Below are positions 38,860 to 51,579 of a stretch of DNA of 64,000 bases, one piece after another. Position numbers and translations under genes: made by a program. The notes beneath the pieces are model-generated. The model was given only the letters and a program-made list of their open reading frames with translations, ran no database searches and was not told the origin of the DNA. How positions within the stretch are numbered: the stretch's first letter is position 1; every line of letters starts with the position of its first letter. The DNA comes from Rhodanobacter sp. (lineage in GTDB: Bacteria > Pseudomonadota > Gammaproteobacteria > Xanthomonadales > Rhodanobacteraceae): assembly GCA_004298045.1 (NCBI GenBank), contig SCRM01000015.1, positions 60,942-124,941 on the forward strand, read 5' to 3'.

Positions 38860-39699
38860 TCAGCGTGAAGTCCGCAAGTACGCCGGGCTCCCCGGCGGCG
38901 CCGGCGGGGGTGCGCAGCCGTAGCGCTCGACGGTGGCGGTGATCGCATCGGGATCGACGTGGTGCGCGATGCGTTCGCGGGCAGTCATGCCGCGCCAGGC
39001 ATCGACGTCCACGCAGTGCGGGTCGACTGCACCGGCCAAGGTGCCGATGAAGCGCACGACGCCGGCGGCGCCCTGGGTGCGCGGGTCGGCCATGGCGATC
39101 AGTGGCGCACCATGCGCCGGCTCGCGACTGCCCGGCAGGCGTGGACGCGAGTGTTGCCATTCCGGTGCGGCAAGGCGGCGGCGGCCGGGCACGTAATCGG
39201 GCGCAGGCAACGGTGTAGAAAGCGGATGCGCAGCGGGCACCGCGACGAACGGCCTCGTGCTGGCGGATGCGGCAACCGGCGCCACCGCCTGCACCGTGCG
39301 GATTGCACGGGTCGCACGCGCCCGGGTTACCGACTTTGCGCGCGCCACTGCCGTGGCCGGTGCCGGATGCCGCGGCATCGCCGGCATCCGGAGTAGCCAG
39401 CGCACCTGCAAGGCACTGCGAGTATCCACGGCCACTCGCCCTGCCGACCGCTGCCGAAATGCCGCAGGCCTCAGCAGCAACATCAACAGCCCGGCATGCC
39501 ATGCCACGACGACTGCCACGGCCACCGCGCGTCGGGCAGACAGCCCTTCGCGGATTCGATCAACCCGAGCAAACCCGATGGCGTTCGATATGCGGCGGCC
39601 CACCTTCCCTGTGCTGGCAAGACGTGCAGCAGACCGGTCAGCCGCCACTTGGTTCCCACCGCGCACGGGATCAACGTTCCGGTTGAGCCGCCCCCGCAT
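38860..39699 (-). CDS. Hypothetical protein with one N-terminal membrane segment
   Basis: It has a basic N-terminus, a single hydrophobic segment (AVAVAVVVAWHAGLLMLLLRP), then a low-complexity Ala/Pro/Arg linker and a C-terminal conserved-looking part (HCVDVDAWRGMTARERIAHH, then DPDAITATVERYGCAPP). The layout, short cytoplasmic tail plus TM plus periplasmic Pro-rich arm, recalls TonB-like or cell-envelope proteins, but no TonB C-terminal domain is seen. The start is uncertain: the frame is open to 39750 and later GTG codons near the TM are possible. It is divergent from the transporter gene at 39807. Confidence 0.55.
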   Translation of the reverse strand: MRGRLNRNVDPVRGGNQVAADRSAARLASTGKVGRRISNAIGFARVDRIREGLSARRAVAVAVVVAWHAGLLMLLLRPAAFRQRSAGRVAVDTRSALQVRWLLRMPAMPRHPAPATAVARAKSVTRARATRAIRTVQAVAPVAASASTRPFVAVPAAHPLSTPLPAPDYVPGRRRLAAPEWQHSRPRLPGSREPAHGAPLIAMADPRTQGAAGVVRFIGTLAGAVDPHCVDVDAWRGMTARERIAHHVDPDAITATVERYGCAPPPAPPGSPAYLRTSR

Positions 39700-39806
39700 T
39701 CGCCACCCGTGCGCAGGCACTTCCACCCGGTGCACGCGGGTTGTCGTCAACCGGCAGCGCCACGGCGTGGTGTACCCTCCCCGCTTCCGTTTGCGCGGGT
39801 GTCGCG

Positions 39807-40652
39807 ATGATCTACGTGCTGCTGGCCGCAGTGTGCAGCGTGCTGGTGTCGGTGCTGCTCAAGCTGGCGAAACGGCACGGTGTGGATGTGCCGCAGGCGG
39901 TGGCGTGGAACTACGTGGTCGCGGCACTGCTTGCCGCGTGGCTGCTGGCGCCCTCGCTGGCGCCGCTGCGCACGCCGGCCACCCCTTGGCCGGCGTTGGT
40001 GGCACTCGCGCTGTTGCTGCCGACGATCTTTGTGGCGCTGGGCGCCTCGGTGCGGCACGCCGGCATCGTGCGCTCCGATGCCGCGCAGCGGTTGTCGCTA
40101 CTGCTTTCGCTGATCGCGGCGTTTGTGTTGTTCGGCGAACGGCTGGACGGCTGGAAGCTCGCCGGCTGCGGGCTTGGCCTTGCCGCGCTGATCGGCATGG
40201 TGTGGCGCCACGGGCATCCCCGCAGCGACGGACGGGCGGCGTGGGTCTGGCCGCTCACGGTATTCGTCGGTTTTGCCGCGATCGACGTGCTGTTCAAGCG
40301 CGTGGCCGCCGCCGGCGTACCGCTCGGCAGTGCGTTGCTGGCCATGTTCACGCTGGCGTTGCCGGTGGCCTTTGCGCTGGCGGCCTGGCACTCGCGCGGA
40401 CGCTTCAACCGGCGCAGCGCCCTTGGCGGGGCGGCACTCGGTGCCTGCAATTTCGGCAACATCCTGTATTACCTCAAGGCGCATCGCGCACTGCCGGAGC
40501 ATCCGGCGCTGGTGTTTGCCAGCATGAATCTCGGCGTGGTGATGCTTGGCGCGCTGGCCGGCGTGCTGGTGTTTCGCGAACGTCTGAGCCGGCTGAACCT
40601 GGCCGGCGTCGCGCTGGCGCTGGTCGCCATCGGGCTGCTCACCCGCGGTTGA
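39807..40652 (+). CDS. DMT-superfamily (EamA-like) transporter
   Basis: 281 residues with about ten hydrophobic segments, starting MIYVLLAAVCSVLVSVLLKL. The two-fold repeat and the features GERLDGWKLAGCGLGLAALIG and FRERLSRLNLAGVALALVAI are typical of drug/metabolite transporters of the EamA type, where each half ends with a (G/R)E.L....GI.LI motif. Substrate unknown. ATG at 39807 is chosen because the upstream in-frame extension (39741) is unlike a membrane protein and overlaps the divergent gene's 5' region. Confidence 0.8.
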   Translation: MIYVLLAAVCSVLVSVLLKLAKRHGVDVPQAVAWNYVVAALLAAWLLAPSLAPLRTPATPWPALVALALLLPTIFVALGASVRHAGIVRSDAAQRLSLLLSLIAAFVLFGERLDGWKLAGCGLGLAALIGMVWRHGHPRSDGRAAWVWPLTVFVGFAAIDVLFKRVAAAGVPLGSALLAMFTLALPVAFALAAWHSRGRFNRRSALGGAALGACNFGNILYYLKAHRALPEHPALVFASMNLGVVMLGALAGVLVFRERLSRLNLAGVALALVAIGLLTRG

Positions 40653-40841
40653 GCGCGGCGAATGGCGCGGGTGCTTTGCCTGGCTCCGCACCCAATGCGG
40701 TCAGGCGCCTGCCGCTCCGCCGCCGGCGCCTGCACCGGGCCGAACGCCGGCAAACCGCGGTCCAACCCGAAAAAGTCCTAGCGACAGCGTGAATCGTTTG
40801 GCCCTATAAACGGCCATACGCGATTTTTTTCACTGGTCTGC

Positions 40842-40869
40842 TTGCGCGATTGCTGCGGTGCAGTATATT
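40842..40869 (+). promoter_or_regulatory. Candidate sigma-70 promoter of gltBD
   Basis: TTGCGC (40842-40847) and TATATT (40864-40869) are separated by 16 bases and lie about 35 bases before the gltB ATG. They fit the consensus well in an otherwise GC-rich region. The preceding sequence (CCCTATAAACGGCCATACGC) has further AT-rich blocks that could bind regulators. Confidence 0.45.
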
Positions 40870-40903
40870 CAATGATGCCGCAGCTTCCCTTGGAAGAAGA
40901 GAT

Positions 40904-45592
<4,689 letters not shown>

Positions 45593-45602
45593 GGGCCACG
45601 CC

Positions 45603-47066
45603 ATGGGCAAGATCACCGGCTTTCTCGAAATCCCGCGCCAGCCCGAGCCGATCCGGCCGATCGCCGAGCGCAAGCAGGATTTCCACGAATTCGTCGCCGA
45701 GATGGACGACGAGACCGCGCGCAAACAGGCCGCGCGCTGCATGGATTGCGGCATCCCGTTCTGCCACAACGGCTGCCCGGTCAACAACAAGATCTCGGAC
45801 TGGAACGACCTCGTCTACAAGGCCGACTGGAAGCGCGCGCTCGACTCGCTGCTGTCCACCAACAACTTCCCCGAGTTCACCGGGCGCATCTGCCCGGCGC
45901 CGTGCGAAGCCGCATGCACGCTGGGGCTGTCCGCCGACCCGGTGGGCATCAAGTCGATCGAGCACAAGATCATCGACAAGGGTTGGGAGGAAGGCTGGGT
46001 GGTGCCGCAGCGCGCCGCGGTCAAGACCGGCAAGCGCGTCGCCGTGGTCGGTTCCGGCCCGGCCGGGCTCGCCTGCGCACAGCAGCTGGCGCGCGTCGGC
46101 CACGCCGTCACCGTGTTCGAGAAGAACGACCGCATCGGCGGCCTGATGCGCTACGGCATCCCCGATTTCAAGCTGGAAAAGACCCACATCGACCGCCGCA
46201 TCGACCAGATGCAAAAAGAAGACGTGGTGTTCCGCACCAACGTCTACATCGGCAACCCCGAGGACGCGATGGGCTTCTGCCAGCCGCAGACCGTCACCCC
46301 GGCCGAGCTCGAACGCGAGTTCGACGCGGTGGTGCTCTCCGGCGGCTCGGAAACCCCGCGCGACCTGCCGGTGCCCGGCCGCGAATTGAACGGCGTGCAC
46401 TTTGCGCTGGATTTCCTGCCGCAGCAGAATCGGGTCGACGCCGGCGAAACGCTCGAGGACCAGATCCTCGCCACCGGCAAGCCGGTGATCGTGATCGGCG
46501 GCGGCGACACCGGCTCGGACTGCGTCGGCACCTCCAACCGCCAGGGCTGCACCGGCGTCACCCAGTTCGAGCTGATGCCGCGCCCGCCGGCGCAGGAAAA
46601 CAAGCTGCTGACCTGGCCGTACTGGCCGCTCAAGCTGCGTACCTCCAGCTCGCACGAGGAAGGCTGCGAGCGCGACTGGAAGGTGGGCACCAAGCGCTTC
46701 AACGACGACGGCCACGGCAACGTCAAGAGCCTCACCGCCGTGCGCCTCGAATTCCACGGCCGCGAGTTCAAGGAGCTGCCGGATACGGAGTTCGAGATTC
46801 CGGCGCAACTGGTGCTGCTGGCGATGGGCTTCGTCTCGCCCCGGCAAAAAGTGCTCGACGCCTTCGGCGTGGCCAAGGACAAGCGCGGCAATGCCAAGGC
46901 CATCAGCGAGGGCGTGAACCCGTACCACACCAGCGTGCCGCGCGTGTTCACCGCCGGCGACATGCGTCGCGGCCAGTCGCTGGTGGTGTGGGCGATCCGC
47001 GAAGGCCGCCAATGCGCCCGCGCGGTGGACGAGTTCCTGATGGGCACGAGCGTGCTGCCGCGCTGA
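45603..47066 (+). CDS. gltD: Glutamate synthase (NADPH) small subunit
   Basis: 487 residues. It takes electrons from NADPH via FAD and passes them through [4Fe-4S] clusters to GltB. N-terminal cluster cysteines are in [20 protein letters not shown] and [15 protein letters not shown]. The FAD site is [20 protein letters not shown] and the NADPH site [20 protein letters not shown]; the C-terminal FAD block is [20 protein letters not shown]. It starts 10 bases after gltB on the same transcript. Length is normal for the family. Confidence 0.96.
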   Translation: MGKITGFLEIPRQPEPIRPIAERKQDFHEFVAEMDDETARKQAARCMDCGIPFCHNGCPVNNKISDWNDLVYKADWKRALDSLLSTNNFPEFTGRICPAPCEAACTLGLSADPVGIKSIEHKIIDKGWEEGWVVPQRAAVKTGKRVAVVGSGPAGLACAQQLARVGHAVTVFEKNDRIGGLMRYGIPDFKLEKTHIDRRIDQMQKEDVVFRTNVYIGNPEDAMGFCQPQTVTPAELEREFDAVVLSGGSETPRDLPVPGRELNGVHFALDFLPQQNRVDAGETLEDQILATGKPVIVIGGGDTGSDCVGTSNRQGCTGVTQFELMPRPPAQENKLLTWPYWPLKLRTSSSHEEGCERDWKVGTKRFNDDGHGNVKSLTAVRLEFHGREFKELPDTEFEIPAQLVLLAMGFVSPRQKVLDAFGVAKDKRGNAKAISEGVNPYHTSVPRVFTAGDMRRGQSLVVWAIREGRQCARAVDEFLMGTSVLPR

Positions 47067-47279
47067 GTTCGTCCGCAAGATCGGCGAGTCCGTGGAAAGC
47101 GGCGACCAACGGTTGCCGCGATCGGTGATACCGCCGTGTTGCACCCTGCCGGCGCCGGGACACACGGCGCCGCGACGTCCAGCAGACGTGCGCGGACGGC
47201 GCCTTCCCGCACCCCCGACGATGCCCGGCGACTCGGGTGGCTCCGGCCACGACAACCCGGAGCCCGCCGCCTTCGCGCC

Positions 47280-48322
47280 TCAGGTATCGCGCACGATCAG
47301 GCGGGCGGGAAGCATCTGTGACGGCGCGGGGTTGCCGTCGATCAGCGCGAGCACCTTGCGCGCCAGCAGCACGCCGCCTTCCTGCCAATCCTGTTCGACG
47401 CTGGAAGCGGCGGCAAAAAGCCCGCGCCATGCGGGGTGTTGTCGTAGCCGACGACGGAGACGTCGTTGGGCACGCCAATGCCCAGCTCGACCAGGGCGCG
47501 AATGGCGCCCATCGCCAACAGGTCGCTGCCGGCGAAGATGGCGTCGAACTTGAGCTTGCGCCGGGCCAGCGAGCGGACGACCTTGGCGCCCGCCTCGAGC
47601 GTCCAGCCGGCCGGCGGCATCACGGTGGGTTCCAGTTGCTGCTTGGCAAGCTCGGCGGCAAACCCGTGCAGGCGCTGCGCCATCTCCGGGTGCTCGACAT
47701 TGCCGATGAACACCGGGTGGCGACGGCCCAGCGACAGGAACCGCGCCGCGACGCTCGCGCCGCCCTGCTGGTTGTCGCTGCCGACGACGACGTGGCGATC
47801 GTCGGTCGATTCCGCGCCCCAGACCACCATCGGCAGGCCCAGGCGCTCGTATTGCGATTCGGCTTTGCCGCGTTCGCCCTGACCCAGCAGGATCAGCCCA
47901 TCGGCGGTCTGGATGGTGGCATTGGCGATGCCCTGACGGGTGGTGAGCAGCACGCTGTACCCGGCCGAGGTCAGCTCCTGCGAGATACCGCCCAGCAGGG
48001 CCAGCGGGTACGGATCCCACATGGTGCGGTTGCTCGACGGCTGCATCTCGACAATCACCGCCACCGTCTTGCTGCGCCGCAGGCGCAAATTGCGCGCACT
48101 GACATTGAGCCGATAGCCCTGCTGGTGAGCGAGCGCCTGCAGCCGCTCGCGCGTCTTGCGCGCCACCAGCGGACTGTCGGCCAGCGCCCGCGAGATGGTG
48201 ATCTTGGACACCCCCGCCAGCCGGGCCAGATCGGCCATGGTCGGGGTGGCCGCGGCAACAACGGTCGGCTTCTTCCTGGTTGGACTCACGGCTCCACGGC
48301 TCCCGGTATCAGCGTCGACCAT
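47280..48322 (-). CDS. LacI-family repressor of the alpha-glucoside locus, frameshifted near the 3' end
   Basis: Helix-turn-helix TMADLARLAGVSKITISRAL at about residues 28-48, hinge, then a periplasmic-binding-like effector domain (TVAVIVEMQPSSNRTMWDPY, DGLILLGQGER, DAIFAGSDLLAMGAIRALVE, VSVVGYDNTPHGAGF). The first frame (48322 to about 47420) then loses register. The conserved end SSVEQDWQEGGVLLARKVLA followed by IDGNPAPSQMLPARLIVRDT continues in another frame to 47280. One added base in the TTTTT run near 47418 would restore it. The formal first-frame stop is at 47342. The gene diverges from the GH65 operon, with a 40-bp palindrome between them, so it is the likely regulator. The lesion may be real or a sequencing error. 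Confidence 0.85.
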
Positions 48323-48400
48323 CGCCTCGGCGGCGAGGCCACAGTGTCGCCGCGTACCCGCCTCCGTTCAACATGAGAAGTGCGGAGAAGGTCGTTGCAA

Positions 48401-48440
48401 AGCCAATGTTACCGATATCTTGATATCGGTAACATTGGCT
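48401..48440. promoter_or_regulatory. 40-bp palindrome, likely LacI-type operator
   Basis: AGCCAATGTTACCGATATC (48401-48419) is mirrored by GATATCGGTAACATTGGCT (48422-48440) around a TT spacer, a 19-bp perfect arm on each side. Such symmetry is far beyond the usual 14-20 bp operator and could hold two dimers or one tetramer. It lies 78 bases from the lacI start and 57 bases from the phosphorylase-gene start, in the divergent promoter region. Its assignment as the operator of the adjacent LacI protein is inferred from position and symmetry. It could alternatively form a hairpin in either transcript. Confidence 0.7.
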
Positions 48441-48497
48441 CGTATGCTCGCCTTCGTCGGCGCCGGCTGCGCTGTATCCGAAGGGGCAACACGGCTG

Positions 48498-51400
48498 ATG
48501 GTCGACCAAGGCACCCACTCCGCCAACACCACGGCAGCCACTCCGGCAACCGATGCGTGGCGGCTGCACCGCCGCGATGGCGGGCCAATGGATCGCGCGG
48601 TCAACGAAAGCCTGTTTGTGCTCGCCAACGGCACGCTCGGCGTACGCGCTGGCAGCGAAGAAGGCAGCAGCCCGACGCAAGCGTGTTTTCTCGTCGGGGT
48701 GTGGGAACGCTCGCCCATCCATTACCACGAGCGCTTCACCGGGTTTGCCGCGCACACCGACACGCGCCTGCCCGTGGCCGACGCCAGCCGCATCCGGTTG
48801 TGGCTTGGCAACGAACGGGTCGACCCGGATGCGGACCCCGCGCCCGCGAGTGAACGCGAACTCGACCTGCGCCACGGCAGCTACCGGCGCACCCTGCGCT
48901 GGCAGGCGGCGGCCGGCGGTGCGGTGGAGATCACCGCCGAGCGGGTGGTGCCGCTGGACCAGCCGGCCTTGCTGGCGATTCGCTATCGCGTGCGCTCGCT
49001 GGATTATCGCGGGCCGATCCGACTGGAATCGGCGATCGACACCGCGCGCAACGCCACCACCCAAGGCGACGACCCGCGCGTGGGGGCGGCGGTGGACGGC
49101 GGGCTTGCCACCCATGCCAGCGCAGCCGACACGGCCGGTGCGTGGGTGGCGCAGCATACCCGCCACAGCGCGATCCGGCTCGTCTGCGCGCAGGCGCACG
49201 GGCTATCCAGCACCAGCCATCTCGTTGCCGGCGAAGCAAGCACCTCCGCTGCCGGCGTATGCCAGACATTCCACGGCGAACTTGCACCGGGCACCTGCGT
49301 GGTGCTCGACAAGTTCGCAACCTGGACGTGGTCCGAACCAGGTGCCAACGCGGAAACGGACCCTGTTCTGCTGACCGATGCCAGGGCGGCGTTGGCCACG
49401 GCCGGACAAGCGGGCTTCCCCTCCCTGCTTGCCGGCCAGGCGGAACGGTTTCGCCAGTTGTGGGAGCGCGCCGACCTGGCCATCGACGGGCCGGCGGAAG
49501 TGGAACAAGCGCTGCGTTTCAACCTGTTCCAGCTGTTTCAGTCCGGCAGCCGCAGCGACGGGTTCAGCACCGCCGCCAAGGGCCTGACCGGCGAAGGCTA
49601 CGAGGGCCACGTTTTCTGGGATACCGAGGCGTTCGTGCTGCCGGCGCTGACCCAGGTGGCGCCGGACATGGCGCGCCACCTGCTGGCGTGGCGCTACCGC
49701 ACGCTGGACCAGGCGCGCGCCCACGCCCGCGAGCTGGACCACCCGCGCGGTGCGCTGTACCCGTGGCGCACGATCAGCGGCAACGAGTGCTCGGCGTACT
49801 TTCCCGGCGGTTCCGCGCAGTACCACATCAACGCCGCCATCGCGTGGGCGATCCGCTGGTACGTCACGGTGACGGGCGACGAGGCGTTCCTGCGCCAGAT
49901 GGGCGCGGAGATGCTGTTCGAGACGGCACGCATCTGGATCGCCATCGGCCACCACGATGCCCGCCGCGGCGGTGCGTTCTGCCTGTGCGAGGTCACCGGC
50001 CCGGACGAGTACTCGGCGCTGGTCAACAACAACCACTACACCAACCGCATGGCGCAACAGCACCTGCGCGACGCGGTCGCCACCGCGGACTGGCTGGCCG
50101 GGCACTTCCCCTCCGACTACGCCAACCTGGTTGGCCGCATCGGGCTCGGGCCGGACGAAATCGCCGCCTGGCAACGCGCCGCCGACACGATGTATCTGCC
50201 GGTCGACACCGCGCTGGGCGTGTTCCCGCAGGATGACGGTTTTCTCGACAAGCCGCGCCTTCCCGATGCCGACATGCGCAATGCGGCGTTGCGCCCGCTG
50301 CTGCTGCACCGCCACCCGCTGAGCCTTTATCGCCACCAGGTGTGCAAGCAGGCCGACGTCGTGCTGGCGCTGACGCTGGCGGGCACTGCGATCCATCCCG
50401 CCGCCAAGCGCCGCAACTTCGACTATTACGAGCCGCTCACGCTGCACGACTCCACGTTGTCGGCTTCGACGTTTTCCGTGGTGGCCAGCGAGGTCGGATA
50501 CGACGCCAAGGCGTACCGGTATTTCCTCGATACCTTGCGCGTCGATCTGGACGACTCGCACGGCAATGCCGCACACGGCCTGCACATGGCCGCCATGGCC
50601 GGCAGCTGGCTGGCGCTGGTGTGGGGCTTCGGCGGGCTGCGCGTACGCGATGGCCATCTGCACCTGGCGCCGCGCCTGCCCGCGGCCTGGCGCGGTTGCC
50701 GTTTCGCGGTGGTTTGGCATGCCACGCGCCTGCGCATCGAGATCACCGCCACCGAAGCGCGCTACACCCTGCTGCAAGGCGCAGCGCTGGCCTTCCATCA
50801 CTACCGGCAGGCGCGGCATCTGGAACGCGGCCAGACCCTGGCGCTGCCGATCCCCCCCTTCGCGCTCCCTGCCCTGCAAGCCGTGGTGTTCGATCTCGAC
50901 GGCGTGCTGGCCGACACCGCGGTGCTGCACCGCACGGCATGGCAAGCCCTGGCCGGGGAAATCGGCGCGCCCTTCGACGAGGCCATCGCCGAGCGCATGA
51001 AAGGCGTCGACCGCATGGGCTCGCTGGAGATCCTGCTGGAGCGCGCGCCGCGCCATTACGACGATGCGGGAAAGGCGGCACTGGCCGCGCGCAAAAACGC
51101 GCGCTACGTCGAGCAGGTGGAGGCGCTCACGCCGGACAACCTCTTGCCGGGCGCACGTCGCGCGCTGGCGTCGGTGCGCGCCGCCGGCCTCAAGCTGGCG
51201 CTCGCATCGGCCAGCCGCAACGCGCCCCTGCTGCTGCAACACCTGGCGCTCGAGGGCGCGTTCGACTACGTGGTCGACGCGCGCCGCATCCGCCATTCCA
51301 AGCCGCACCCCGAAATCTTTCTCGCCGCCGCCAAGGGCCTGGGGCTAGCGCCCGAGGCTTGTATCGGTGTCGAGGATGCCCGCGCCGGCATTGCCGGTAT

Positions 51401-51554
51401 CCACGCCGCCGGCATGCTGGCCGTGGGTATCGGCAATGCGAAGCAGCTGTTTGAAGCAGACGTGTTGTTGCCGAATATCGCCGCGTTCGACATCAACCGC
51501 ATCACCAAGACAAGCGGCGTTCCGGCACGGCCGATGGCCGACGCCACGACATAA
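48498..51554 (+). CDS. Fused GH65 disaccharide phosphorylase and beta-phosphoglucomutase
   Basis: 1018 residues without signal peptide, so cytoplasmic. Residues 1 to ~775 are a GH65 phosphorylase, with GHVFWDTEAFVLPALTQVAP, YPWRTISGNECSAYFPGGSA, and general-acid E504 in EVTGPDEYSALVNNNHYTNR. Residues ~792-1018 are a HAD-type beta-phosphoglucomutase with nucleophile D799 in VVFDLDGVLADT and the KPHPEIFLAAAKGL motif. Together they would turn an alpha-glucosyl disaccharide plus phosphate into glucose and beta-glucose 1-phosphate, then glucose 6-phosphate. Substrate (trehalose, nigerose, kojibiose or maltose) is not decided by motifs. GAAGGGG precedes ATG 48498; an in-frame ATG at 48444 would abut the palindrome. 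It is the first gene of a seven-gene run. Confidence 0.9.
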   Translation: MVDQGTHSANTTAATPATDAWRLHRRDGGPMDRAVNESLFVLANGTLGVRAGSEEGSSPTQACFLVGVWERSPIHYHERFTGFAAHTDTRLPVADASRIRLWLGNERVDPDADPAPASERELDLRHGSYRRTLRWQAAAGGAVEITAERVVPLDQPALLAIRYRVRSLDYRGPIRLESAIDTARNATTQGDDPRVGAAVDGGLATHASAADTAGAWVAQHTRHSAIRLVCAQAHGLSSTSHLVAGEASTSAAGVCQTFHGELAPGTCVVLDKFATWTWSEPGANAETDPVLLTDARAALATAGQAGFPSLLAGQAERFRQLWERADLAIDGPAEVEQALRFNLFQLFQSGSRSDGFSTAAKGLTGEGYEGHVFWDTEAFVLPALTQVAPDMARHLLAWRYRTLDQARAHARELDHPRGALYPWRTISGNECSAYFPGGSAQYHINAAIAWAIRWYVTVTGDEAFLRQMGAEMLFETARIWIAIGHHDARRGGAFCLCEVTGPDEYSALVNNNHYTNRMAQQHLRDAVATADWLAGHFPSDYANLVGRIGLGPDEIAAWQRAADTMYLPVDTALGVFPQDDGFLDKPRLPDADMRNAALRPLLLHRHPLSLYRHQVCKQADVVLALTLAGTAIHPAAKRRNFDYYEPLTLHDSTLSASTFSVVASEVGYDAKAYRYFLDTLRVDLDDSHGNAAHGLHMAAMAGSWLALVWGFGGLRVRDGHLHLAPRLPAAWRGCRFAVVWHATRLRIEITATEARYTLLQGAALAFHHYRQARHLERGQTLALPIPPFALPALQAVVFDLDGVLADTAVLHRTAWQALAGEIGAPFDEAIAERMKGVDRMGSLEILLERAPRHYDDAGKAALAARKNARYVEQVEALTPDNLLPGARRALASVRAAGLKLALASASRNAPLLLQHLALEGAFDYVVDARRIRHSKPHPEIFLAAAKGLGLAPEACIGVEDARAGIAGIHAAGMLAVGIGNAKQLFEADVLLPNIAAFDINRITKTSGVPARPMADATT

Positions 51555-51579
51555 GTTGGTACTCATGGGGAGAACGACA

